Source: an uncultured Pseudoxanthomonas sp.
GTDB taxonomy: Bacteria > Pseudomonadota > Gammaproteobacteria > Xanthomonadales > Xanthomonadaceae
Assembly: GCA_937975725.1 (NCBI GenBank)
Contig: CALJUL010000020.1
Coordinates: 1-64,000, forward strand
DNA: 64,000 nt
Direction: 5' to 3'
Both the position numbers and the translations under genes were made by a program. Shown here one piece after another: positions 25,814-33,827 of the stretch. Below the pieces are notes generated by a model. It did not search any database and had not been told where the DNA came from. It saw nothing but the letters and a program-made list of their open reading frames with translations. Positions within the stretch are counted from its first letter, which is position 1. Each line of letters starts with the position of its first letter.

Positions 25814-27454
25814 TCAGGGCGACGATGACGGCGCAGCCCCGCAACTCCTGCTCTCGTCCTCGACGAAATAGCCGTTCACCGTCGCGATGCTGCGCTGGCG
25901 GCAACCGTTCTCGTCCTGCCGGCGCCAGGTCTGCCGCGATTGCGCGGTGGCGTTGCGCTCTTCGCGCGGGACCTTGCCGGTGTAGGAGGCGGTGCCGACG
26001 AACCGGTCGCGCGTCTGCGCTTCGCGGGTGCGGCCGGCTTCGCTACGGGTGCGCCTGGCGTCGTCGTGGATGTCCAGGGTGGTGGTCAGGCGCGGCTTGC
26101 CGTCCACCTGGCGGGTGACCAGCGAGCCGTCCAAGCCGAAGCGCTGGTCCAGGGTGTCGCTGCTGGTGGCGCCGCCCTTGGGCGTGCGGGTGATGGTCTC
26201 GCGGTCGCGCCATTCGGCCAGCAAGTGGTCGTCGCCGTCCTCGTCCTGGGTCCAGCGATGGTGCAGGTCGCCTTCCAGCGCGCGCTCCACCGTGGTCTCC
26301 ACGCTGCCGCGCGAACCCTTCACCACGCCGCGCGCGACGAAGCGCCGCTGCCAGCGGTACAGCATGCGCTGCTGCCGCGGGTCGTGCGCGTCCAGGTCGC
26401 CGTCGGGCAGCGCTTCGCCGGCGTCGGCGTGCAGCAGGCGCGCGCTGACCGGCCGGCCGGCGGGGTCGCGCCACACCTGCACGTTCGGCATCAGCTTCCA
26501 GCCTTCGCGCCCGGCGTCCAGCCCGATCACGCGGAAGCGGATCTCGTGCGGTTTGCCGTCGTTGAGCAGGCCGATGAACGGCGTTAGCTCGTAGCGGATC
26601 GGTGCGATGTCGAACGCGCGCGGCGCCGGGATCGCGTACCACAGGAATGGATTGGACCAGCCGCCGGTGTAGATGTGCGGGTACGGCGCGGCGATGCCGG
26701 CGACGCGGCCGTCCACCAGCACCTGCACTTCGCGGTAGGGGCCGTGGGTGGCGCGGCACCAGTAGCCTTCGGCGGTGGTGGCGAAGTACCAGAATTCCTC
26801 GCAGCCGCCGCCGGAGCCGGTGGCGTAGACCTCGGCGACCACGCGCTCGGTGCTGGCGGGGACGGCGATCCGGCCCACCGTGTCCTGGCCGTCCTCGTGC
26901 AGGTCCTCCAGCGCCAGCACCTCGTCGGCGGTGGCGGCGGCCGGGCGGGCGCCGTCGGCGCGGTAGAAGCGGAACTGCAGGCGCACGTCGAACACGCCGG
27001 TGTAGGTCTCGTTGACCACGTTGCCGATGTGCAACTCCACCGGCTGCGGCGCGGCGAACAGCGGCGCGTAGGCGGTGACGTCCTTTTCCACGTGCCAGGC
27101 GATGCCGTCGCGCGAGGGCTCCGGCGTGCTGGTGCGGAAGACGGTCACGCCGCCGACGGCGACGTGGCCGATGCGGTCGTACTGCCGCCCCTTCACTTCG
27201 CCGTCGATGCGCAGCACCACCTTGTGCCAGGGGCCGGGGCAGGCGCGCGTGGCGTCGAGGGTGGCGCGCGCCGGCTCGAAGCTGGTGAAGCCGTGCCGCA
27301 GCACGTCCACGGTGCAGGCCGGCTCGCCTGCGGCGGCGGGCGGCGCATAGGCGGTGCGCGGGTCGTCGTGGTCGTTGCCGAACTGCGCCGGCGGCGCGGC
27401 CAGCGCAGGAGCAGCGGCCGCGCCCAGCAGGCAGAGGGCAAGCAGGCGCTTCAT
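25814..27454 (-). CDS. PNGase A-type peptide:N-glycosidase (N-glycan amidase)
   Basis: The 546-residue protein has a signal peptide (MKRLLALCLLGAAAAPALA). The next 330 residues follow the plant PNGase A pattern: CTVDVLRHGF, CPGPWHKVVLRIDGEVKGRQ, YDRIGHVAVGGVTVFRTSTPEP, GIAWHVEKDVT, IGNVVNETYTGVFDV, EEFWYF, and IYTGGWSNPFLWYAIP. These align by eye with conserved blocks of the plant and fungal enzyme (CKGRQFDRI, GGVEILRSCTAEP, GIEWTVEKDIT, GNLVDKTYTGVY). PNGase A releases whole N-glycans, including those with core alpha-1,3-fucose that block PNGase F. The last ~190 residues are polar and end in a Cys-rich segment. ATG 27454 overlaps the stop of the upstream fucosidase gene (ATGA). It ends the minus-strand operon. 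Confidence 0.86.
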   Translation of the reverse strand: MKRLLALCLLGAAAAPALAAPPAQFGNDHDDPRTAYAPPAAAGEPACTVDVLRHGFTSFEPARATLDATRACPGPWHKVVLRIDGEVKGRQYDRIGHVAVGGVTVFRTSTPEPSRDGIAWHVEKDVTAYAPLFAAPQPVELHIGNVVNETYTGVFDVRLQFRFYRADGARPAAATADEVLALEDLHEDGQDTVGRIAVPASTERVVAEVYATGSGGGCEEFWYFATTAEGYWCRATHGPYREVQVLVDGRVAGIAAPYPHIYTGGWSNPFLWYAIPAPRAFDIAPIRYELTPFIGLLNDGKPHEIRFRVIGLDAGREGWKLMPNVQVWRDPAGRPVSARLLHADAGEALPDGDLDAHDPRQQRMLYRWQRRFVARGVVKGSRGSVETTVERALEGDLHHRWTQDEDGDDHLLAEWRDRETITRTPKGGATSSDTLDQRFGLDGSLVTRQVDGKPRLTTTLDIHDDARRTRSEAGRTREAQTRDRFVGTASYTGKVPREERNATAQSRQTWRRQDENGCRQRSIATVNGYFVEDESRSCGAAPSSSP

Positions 27455-28908
27455 GGGGCGGCGTCCGTCGCACCCGGCAGGCGGATCGCCCAGGCGGGCG
27501 CGTCGGCCGTGGCCTTGCGCACGGCGGCGGGAATGTTCACCACGGTCAGGTCTCCTTCGCGGTGCCAGGCCAGCGTCGCGTCGCTGCCCAGCACGGCCAG
27601 CCGCGCGCCTTCGCGCGGGGCCGGACCGGGGATGCGCAGTTGCGCCGGCAGCCGCGCTTCGCCGGCTTCCGGCAGGTAGATGGCGTACACGTCGCCGTTC
27701 TTCAGGCGGGTATAGCGGAATTTGCCGTCGCGGTAGGGCGCGACCGCGCGGCTGGCGTAGATGGCCTCGCCGTTGGTCGCCATCCACGCGCCGATCTGCT
27801 GCAGCCGCTGCACGGCCTCGGCGGGCAGGCGGCCGTCCGGCTGCGGGCCGACATTGAGCAGGTAGTTGCCGCCCTTGGCCACCACGTCCACCAGCATCTG
27901 CACCACGCTGCGCGCGCTCTTGTAGTTGTCGCCGGGCGTGTAGCTCCACGAATCGCCCAGGGTCATGCAGGTTTCCCACGGATAGGGCAGCGGCTGGTCG
28001 GGGATCTTCTGCTCGGGCGTGCGGTAGTTCTCGTAGCGGCCGCCGACCGCGCGATCCACCACGATCAGGCCCGGCTGGTTGCGCCGCGCCATCGCCGCCA
28101 TCCGCGGCATGTCGATGTCCTGCGGCCACGGCACGCCGGCGATGCCGTGGGCGGCGTCGTCCAGGGTGTCGCCGGGGCGCACCCAGCCGCCGTCCAGCCA
28201 GAGGATGTCGATGCGGCCGTAGTCGCGGGTCAGTTCGTCGATCTGCGCGTGGGTGAAATCGACGAAGCGCTGCCAGCGCTCGGGATATTTGCGGGTGTCG
28301 TAGTTGACGTGCCGGTTGGGCGTGGCGAAGCGCGGCCACCAGTAGTCGTCGCTGTGCCAGTCCGGCTTGGAGAAGTAGGCGCCGATGCCGAAGCCCTGGT
28401 CGCGGAACGCATCGAACACCTGCCGGGTGATGTCGGCGCGCGGGTCGTCGTGGAACGGCACGTCGGGCGCGGTGATGCGGTAGTCGCTCTGCCTGGTGTC
28501 GTACATGGCGAAGCCGTCGTGGTGCTTGGTGGTGAACACCACGTACTTGGTGCCCGCCGCCTTGGCCACCTGCGCCCACGCGGCCGGGTCGAACGCCACC
28601 GGGTCGAAGGTCTCCGGCAGGCGCTCGTACTGCTTCACGTAGTCGGTGTAGGCCACGCCGTCGGGGCGCTTGCACCAGCCTACGTCCTCCGCGCAGATCG
28701 ACCAGGATTCGACGATGCCCCACTGGCTGTAGGGACCCCAGTGCATCATGAAGCCGAACTTCCAGTCCTGCCATTGCTCCAGCTTGCGCAGCACCAGCGG
28801 GTCGGTTTCGGCCACGTAGTCGCCGCGGCTGTCGGCGCGGGCGGCCAGCGGCGCGTGCAGGGCGAGCGCGCCCAGCAGCGTCAGGGTCAGGAGGCGGTGC
28901 AGTTTCAT
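27451..28908 (-). CDS. GH29 alpha-L-fucosidase
   Basis: The 485-residue secreted enzyme has a signal peptide (residues 1-26, ending AARA). The GH29 barrel has FMMHWGPYSQWG, TTKHHDGFAMYD and the nucleophile in IDILWLDGGWV (about D239), then a C-terminal beta-sandwich. The VESWSICAEDVGWCKRPDG insertion and the WETCMTLGDSWSYTPGDNYKS segment set it apart from the other three GH29 proteins of the window. It is directly coupled (ATGA overlap) to the PNGase A gene, so core alpha-1,3-fucose or another N-glycan fucose is the likely target. The linkage cannot be read from the sequence. Confidence 0.9.
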   Translation of the reverse strand: MKLHRLLTLTLLGALALHAPLAARADSRGDYVAETDPLVLRKLEQWQDWKFGFMMHWGPYSQWGIVESWSICAEDVGWCKRPDGVAYTDYVKQYERLPETFDPVAFDPAAWAQVAKAAGTKYVVFTTKHHDGFAMYDTRQSDYRITAPDVPFHDDPRADITRQVFDAFRDQGFGIGAYFSKPDWHSDDYWWPRFATPNRHVNYDTRKYPERWQRFVDFTHAQIDELTRDYGRIDILWLDGGWVRPGDTLDDAAHGIAGVPWPQDIDMPRMAAMARRNQPGLIVVDRAVGGRYENYRTPEQKIPDQPLPYPWETCMTLGDSWSYTPGDNYKSARSVVQMLVDVVAKGGNYLLNVGPQPDGRLPAEAVQRLQQIGAWMATNGEAIYASRAVAPYRDGKFRYTRLKNGDVYAIYLPEAGEARLPAQLRIPGPAPREGARLAVLGSDATLAWHREGDLTVVNIPAAVRKATADAPAWAIRLPGATDAAP

Positions 28909-30305
28909 CCGTTGCTCTCGATGGGTTTGGATTCTTCGCGGTACAGCCTGGCCGGCGCGTCGAGCTCCAGCGCGACCACGGTGATGTCGGCGTCCTGCGC
29001 GTCCTGCGGCACCGACAGGAACAGCAGGCCGGGGTGCTTGGCCCAGTCGTACTTGCCGAGCACTCGCGCCTGCACCGGCTGGCCGCCGCCGACCACGCGC
29101 GCGCTCAGCACCTTGTTGTCCAGGCCCTTCACCAGCACGTCGCCGTTCGGCCTGCCTTCCAGGAACAGGTAGATGGTCCTGCGGTCCTTGGACAGCGTAC
29201 TGGGGCCGGCGAAATGGTCCAGGCCGATGCCGGCGGTGGTGCCGTAGATCGCCTCGGCGTGCTTGTGGGTCCAGCGCCCCAGCTTCTCCAGGATCTCGAC
29301 CTGGCGCGGATCGATGCTGCCGTCGGCCTTCGGCCCGATGTCCAGCAGCAGGTTGCCGCCCATGCCGATGGTCTGGGCGAAGATCTGGATGATCTGGTTG
29401 GGGCTCTTGTATTCGGTGTCGCGCGGCTGGTAGCCCCACGAGCGGTTCATGGTCAGGCACAACTCCCAGTACGGCTGCCAGGGCTTGACCACGGGCAGGC
29501 CGAGTTCGGGCGTGGCGTAGTCACCGTATTCGTTCAGGCGCGAATTGATGATGACGCCGGGATTGCGCGCCAGCATGTCGGCGCGCAGCTTGGCCGACTG
29601 CCATTCGCCGGCGTTGTGTTCCCAGTCGCCGTCGAACCATACCAGGTCGGGGCGGTAGCGCTGCTGCAGGTCGGCGATCTGTTCCTGGTAGTAGTCCAGG
29701 AAGCGCTGCCAGCGCTGTGGCTCGCGCGCGGCGTCGTAGCGCTTGCGCTGGCGGGTGAACACGTCGTAGTCCTTGTACGACCAGTCCGGCAGCGAGTAGT
29801 ACAGCCCCACCTTCATGCCGTTGTCGCGCAGGGCGTCGACGAACGGGCCCACCAGGTCGCGTCGCGCCGGCGTGTCGCGCACTACGTTGATGCCCTGCGC
29901 AGAATCCCACAGCGCCACGCCGTCGTGGTGGCGGGTGGTGAGCACCGCATAGCGCGCGCCGCTGCGCTTGGCCAGCGCCGCCCACGCCTGCGGGTCGTAG
30001 GCGCTGGCGGTGAAGCCGCGCAACTGCTTCATGTAGTCGGCATGGGAGATCTTGCCGTTGAAGAACGACCAGGACTCGTCGATCCCGTCCACGGCATAGA
30101 TGCCCCAGTGGACGAAGATGCCCAGCTTGGCGTCGGCGAACCACTGCATGCGCCGGGAGCGCTGCTCGGCGGTTTCGCCGTGCAGGGCCTCGGCGGGAGC
30201 GGCGTCCGTGGCGTCCGCGGCAGGGGCGGCCTGCGCGGGCGGCACCGCACCCCACGGGGCGAGCAGCGCCAGCAGCAGCGGCAAGGGGGTCAGGCGTCGG
30301 CGCAT
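28905..30305 (-). CDS. GH29 alpha-L-fucosidase
   Basis: The 466-residue secreted enzyme has a signal peptide ending PPAQAAPA. The GH29 barrel has FVHWGIYAVDG, LTTRHHDGVALWD and the nucleophile in DLVWFDGDWEH (about D225). WELCLTMNRSWGYQPRDTEYKS and GGNLLLDIGPKADGS follow. It shares the 'WEx-C-x-T-x-S-WGY' region with its downstream neighbour, so the two look like an old tandem duplication. It is the first gene of the operon, with GGAA before ATG 30305 and the ATTGGTTGGACCAAT palindrome 23 bp upstream. Its stop overlaps the start of the next gene by four bases. Confidence 0.9.
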   Translation of the reverse strand: MRRRLTPLPLLLALLAPWGAVPPAQAAPAADATDAAPAEALHGETAEQRSRRMQWFADAKLGIFVHWGIYAVDGIDESWSFFNGKISHADYMKQLRGFTASAYDPQAWAALAKRSGARYAVLTTRHHDGVALWDSAQGINVVRDTPARRDLVGPFVDALRDNGMKVGLYYSLPDWSYKDYDVFTRQRKRYDAAREPQRWQRFLDYYQEQIADLQQRYRPDLVWFDGDWEHNAGEWQSAKLRADMLARNPGVIINSRLNEYGDYATPELGLPVVKPWQPYWELCLTMNRSWGYQPRDTEYKSPNQIIQIFAQTIGMGGNLLLDIGPKADGSIDPRQVEILEKLGRWTHKHAEAIYGTTAGIGLDHFAGPSTLSKDRRTIYLFLEGRPNGDVLVKGLDNKVLSARVVGGGQPVQARVLGKYDWAKHPGLLFLSVPQDAQDADITVVALELDAPARLYREESKPIESNG

Positions 30306-30327
30306 GGCGGTTCCGTCACTCCGGCGT

Positions 30328-30342
30328 ATTGGTTGGACCAAT
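30328..30342. promoter_or_regulatory. Palindrome ATTGGT-TGG-ACCAAT, candidate LldR-type operator
   Basis: This perfect 6-bp inverted repeat with a 3-bp spacer sits 23 bp before the start of the fucosidase-fucosidase-PNGase operon. From memory, the published operator of Pseudomonas LldR has the same ATTGG-N4-ACCAAT frame. The same core occurs at 17218-17229 and 30718-30726. Confidence 0.7.
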
Positions 30343-30531
30343 CGTAGCGGCATCGCGGCCGGACGCAAACCGTCCGGGCGCCGCGCACGCCGTCCGGGTG
30401 GAACCGACCGGCCTGCTGCAGAGCCCGTCTTCCACCGCAATGGCGCGCCGGGCCTGGGTTTGCGCGGTGCGACCCACGCGCCCGCCGTCCCGGCAAGTGC
30501 CAAAGGGCAGGGCGAAGGGGTGTCGCAACGC

Positions 30532-30552
30532 TCTGATTCCACTGTAATCAGA
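30532..30552. promoter_or_regulatory. Inverted repeat TCTGATT-N7-AATCAGA
   Basis: This perfect 7-bp inverted repeat with a 7-bp spacer lies about 100 bp upstream of the Clp-type site in the 457-bp gap between the divergent fucosidase operon and the TonB receptor gene. The spacing suits a dimeric regulator, but no family can be named. The remaining upstream part of the gap (30343-30530) shows only short GC hairpins such as CGGACG-caaac-CGTCCG. Confidence 0.35.
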
Positions 30553-30632
30553 AATACGGAAATGCCCGCCTTGCAAGCGTTGGGCCATGGAATCGTTTGC
30601 GCGACGAATTGTGCTATTAAATCGTTCTAAAA

Positions 30633-30648
30633 AGTGATGTGCATCACA
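30633..30648. promoter_or_regulatory. CRP/Clp-type site AGTGATGTGCATCACA
   Basis: This 16-mer differs from the consensus TGTGAT-N4-ATCACA only at the first base. It lies in an AT-rich stretch upstream of the TonB receptor. A possible -10 (TACGAT/GATTAT, 30664-30672) would place transcription start near 30679, putting the site at about -39. That is close to the -41.5 position of class II activation. In Xanthomonadaceae the CRP homologue Clp controls degradative and uptake genes. Confidence 0.7.
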
Positions 30649-30716
30649 AATTTATGCGATTCTTACGATTATGTTGGCGCCCAGCACGCGGTTCGGCGCT
30701 GTCGTTGCGTGCTTAC

Positions 30717-30727
30717 AGGTTGGACCT
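30717..30727. promoter_or_regulatory. Palindrome AGGT-TGG-ACCT in the TonB-receptor leader
   Basis: The core GGT-TGG-ACC is shared with the two other putative LldR-type sites. Here it lies about 40 bases after the inferred transcription start and 36 bases before the ATG, a position from which a repressor could block elongation or initiation. The outer bases differ from the other copies (AGGT instead of TTGGT), so this copy may be weaker. Confidence 0.55.
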
Positions 30728-30762
30728 TTAAACCGATCTTTCTCCCGGGAGGGGAATTAGTG

Positions 30763-33693
30763 ATGACTCGTTCGCATACGAACCGCCGCAGCACCTTGGC
30801 GGCCGCCCTGGCTCTGGCATTGGCCGCTCCGGCGCTCACCGCGGCCGCACAGGAGGCCGAAGGCGCCGCCAAGCCGGCCGAAGCCAAGACCCTGGACGCG
30901 GTCAGCGTGACCGGTTCGCGCATCAAGCGCTCCGACATCGAAGGCCCGGCGCCGGTGACTGTCATCACCGCCGAGCAGATGAAGAAGGAAGGCTTCGCCA
31001 CGGTCTACGACGCCCTGCAGACGATCACCGAGGCGATCGGCAACGTCGAACAGGACTACAACTGGGGCTCGACCTCGGTCAACGCCAGCCCGCTGAACCT
31101 GCGCAACCTCGGCCCCGGCCGCAGCCTGCTGCTGATCAACGGCCACCGCGTCGCCGACTACCCGATGCCCTACCAGGGCAAGAGCAACTTCTCCAACTTC
31201 AACAACATCCCGTCGGGCATCGTCGAGCGCATCGAAGTGCTGTCGGGCAGCGCCTCGGCCATCTACGGCTCCGACGCGATGGGCGGCGTGGTCAACGTCA
31301 TCCTGAAGGACAACATGGACGGCCACACCGTGCGCGCCAAGTACGGCGAGTCCACCCGCGGCGGCTACGACACCACCGACCTGGTGCTGTCGGGCGGCTT
31401 CAGCGGCGAGAAGTGGAGCCTGGTCTACAACCTGCAACACTTCGACCGCGGCGTGCTGCTGGCCAAGCAGCGCCCGTTCATGGATTCGGAGGACGACAAG
31501 GACTACGCGACCTGGGGCCCGGCCGAGCGCGCACTGAACACGGCCAAGCTGTTCCCGTTCACCGGCAACCGCATGCACGACGGCACCAGCACCAACATCC
31601 CCGGCGTCGGCAGCGTCGCCAACTACATCGCGCCGCCGCCCGGCGCCTGCGACCAGTACGGCAGCACGATGTACGAGTTCACCGTCCGCGGCTACGATCG
31701 CAACACGGGCGCGATCACCAATGGGCCCAAGTTCTGCGCCCAGCGCGTGTTCGCCAACTGGACGCTGCGCAGCGGCAGCAAGGACGATTCGCTGTACCTG
31801 CACGGTACCTACGACTTCACCGACAGCCTGCAGGGCTGGGCCAGCCTGGGCGTGTGGGGCTCGACCGGCGAATCCAGCAGCTTCCTCTACAGCTTCGGCA
31901 GCGGCAACTACTGGGACCCGCGCGAGAACAACGGTGCCGGCGCCCGCCGCAACTTCCTCAAGCGCTTCACCACGCAGGATGCGGGCGGCGACAGTGCGTT
32001 CCTGACCCGCTCCAAGGAACTGGCGGTGGACTTCAGCGCAGGCCTCCGCGGCACGCTGGGCGAGCGCTTCGACTGGGAGGCGACGATCGGCCGCGCCGAG
32101 TACGAGGTGAAGGAGCAGTTCCCGACCTTCAGCGATGACGAGATGCGCAGCTTCTTCCTGGGTGCGCAGCAGGGCACGGCCGCCAACGGCGACCCGATCT
32201 TCACGCCCGACTACAACAAGTTCTGGAACCCGCTGGGCGCCGGCCAGTTCAACACCTTCGCCCACCGCGGGCAGAAGAAGGCCGAGTCGTGGCTGACCCA
32301 GGGGCAGTTCGTCATTTCGGGCGACCTGTTCGAAGGCTGGGCCGGCCCGATCGGCTTCGCCGGCGTGGTGGAAGCCGCGCGCCAGGGCTACCAGTTGACC
32401 CCGGAGCCGAAGACCCTGACCGGCGAATGGTCGACCCCGTTCGGCAACATCGAGCAGGGCGGCGGCAGCCGCAACCGCTATGCCGCCGGCGTGGAATTCA
32501 GCGTGCCGCTGCATGAAACCCTGTCCGCCAGCCTGGCCGGCCGCTACGACAAGTACGACGCGGTGCGCAGCGGCGCGGCGACCACCTACCAGTTGGGCCT
32601 GGAGTGGCGCCCTGTCGAGAGCCTGCTGGTGCGCGGCAGCTACGGCACCGCGTTCCGCGCGCCCGACATGCACTTCGTCTATGCGCAGGCCAGCTCGGGC
32701 ATCGAGGACGACACCGATTACGTGGCCTGCGCCCAGGATCCCGGCCGCCCCGCCGGCCAGTGCCCGCGCGACCAGTACAAGATCGAGGACGCGGTGATCA
32801 ACCGCGGCGGCACCCCGGACCTGAAGTACGAGGAAGGCAAGTCGTACACCTTCGGCGTCGTGTGGGACGCGTTCACCAACTTCTCGGTGAGCGCCGACTA
32901 CTGGAGCGTGAAGATCGACAACATCATCGACACCATCGACGTGGACGAGCTGCTGCGGACCGAGGCCTACTGCACCCAGAACGGCTTCACCCCGGACGGC
33001 AAGCCGCTGTCGGTGCCACCGACCGCCGAATGGTGCGCGGAGGCCAGCCGCCGCATCCACCGCAACGGCCCGGCCGACGTGGCAGGCAACGTCACCATCG
33101 ACATCAACCCGATCAACCGCGCCGAAACCCAGGTGGCCGGCGTCGACCTGAACGCCCGCTACCGCCTGCCCGACACCGCCGTGGGCAACTGGAGCTTCAA
33201 CCTGGGCTACACCAACATGCTGTCCTACAAGTCGCGCCGCACGGTGACCGAGGAGCTGATCGACACGCGCAAGGAGCAGAACCCGCGCACCAAGATCACC
33301 GCCAGCGCCAACTGGAACTGGGACAAGTGGAACGCCACCCTGATGATGTACCAGAAGTCCGGCGGCCGCGATAACCGCTGGGGCGGCTGCGAACCGCTGG
33401 CGGACGGCTACACCGACATGTCCTACATCGACAACGACACCTGTCGCGACACCACGGTGGGTAGCCCGACCTACGGCCAGACCTCGCCGCGCCACTACGA
33501 GCGCCGCGCGCCCCGCCGCTACTTCAACGGCAGCGTGGGCTACAAGTTCACGGACGACTTCAAGGTCAACCTGTACGTCAGCAACATCTTCAACAAGATC
33601 TACGGCGACAAGTGGTGCGGCGACTTCGCCTACTGCGTCGACGATCCGGTGGGCCGCCAACTGGCCGCGGAGATCGTCTACAACTTCAAGTAA
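30763..33693 (+). CDS. TonB-dependent outer-membrane receptor, predicted N-glycan/oligosaccharide uptake
   Basis: This 976-residue receptor has a signal peptide (residues 1-35), a TonB-box-like KTLDAVSVTGSRI, and a plug domain with APVTVITAEQM, LLLINGHRV and RIEVLSGSASAIYGSDAMGGVVNVI. A 22-strand-type barrel follows, ending in the C-terminal aromatic YNFK. GGGAGGGG lies before ATG 30763. The protein resembles the large Xanthomonas and Caulobacter oligosaccharide receptors, without a SusD partner. Its leader carries a Clp-type site and an LldR-type palindrome. Its place between the PNGase operon and the mannosidase operon points to uptake of released glycans, but the ligand is inferred. A strong terminator follows 30 bp after the stop. 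Confidence 0.9.
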   Translation: MTRSHTNRRSTLAAALALALAAPALTAAAQEAEGAAKPAEAKTLDAVSVTGSRIKRSDIEGPAPVTVITAEQMKKEGFATVYDALQTITEAIGNVEQDYNWGSTSVNASPLNLRNLGPGRSLLLINGHRVADYPMPYQGKSNFSNFNNIPSGIVERIEVLSGSASAIYGSDAMGGVVNVILKDNMDGHTVRAKYGESTRGGYDTTDLVLSGGFSGEKWSLVYNLQHFDRGVLLAKQRPFMDSEDDKDYATWGPAERALNTAKLFPFTGNRMHDGTSTNIPGVGSVANYIAPPPGACDQYGSTMYEFTVRGYDRNTGAITNGPKFCAQRVFANWTLRSGSKDDSLYLHGTYDFTDSLQGWASLGVWGSTGESSSFLYSFGSGNYWDPRENNGAGARRNFLKRFTTQDAGGDSAFLTRSKELAVDFSAGLRGTLGERFDWEATIGRAEYEVKEQFPTFSDDEMRSFFLGAQQGTAANGDPIFTPDYNKFWNPLGAGQFNTFAHRGQKKAESWLTQGQFVISGDLFEGWAGPIGFAGVVEAARQGYQLTPEPKTLTGEWSTPFGNIEQGGGSRNRYAAGVEFSVPLHETLSASLAGRYDKYDAVRSGAATTYQLGLEWRPVESLLVRGSYGTAFRAPDMHFVYAQASSGIEDDTDYVACAQDPGRPAGQCPRDQYKIEDAVINRGGTPDLKYEEGKSYTFGVVWDAFTNFSVSADYWSVKIDNIIDTIDVDELLRTEAYCTQNGFTPDGKPLSVPPTAEWCAEASRRIHRNGPADVAGNVTIDINPINRAETQVAGVDLNARYRLPDTAVGNWSFNLGYTNMLSYKSRRTVTEELIDTRKEQNPRTKITASANWNWDKWNATLMMYQKSGGRDNRWGGCEPLADGYTDMSYIDNDTCRDTTVGSPTYGQTSPRHYERRAPRRYFNGSVGYKFTDDFKVNLYVSNIFNKIYGDKWCGDFAYCVDDPVGRQLAAEIVYNFK

Positions 33694-33722
33694 GCGGACG
33701 TCCACGTCTGCGTGGCAGATGC

Positions 33723-33750
33723 AAAGAACCCGGCGCGAGCCGGGTTCTTT
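33723..33750 (+). terminator. Rho-independent terminator of the TonB receptor gene
   Basis: AAAGAACCCGGC pairs perfectly over 12 bp with GCCGGGTTCTTT around the tetraloop GCGA, 30 bases after the stop. The 3' arm ends in TTCTTT followed by CC. It separates the receptor gene from the GH92 gene, which must then use its own promoter (not recognised) or readthrough. Confidence 0.85.
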
Positions 33751-33827
33751 CCTTGGCTACAGTGCAACCGTTCCACGCGCGCGACCGGCGGATGGGCCGC
33801 CGGCGCGCCAGAGCAGGAAAACACGAC

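Noticed and set aside
30757..33705. A 982-codon minus-strand frame over the TonB receptor
   Set aside because: Antisense shadow: low-complexity Val/Ala/Gly/His composition, no domain, and the plus strand encodes a complete receptor with signal peptide.
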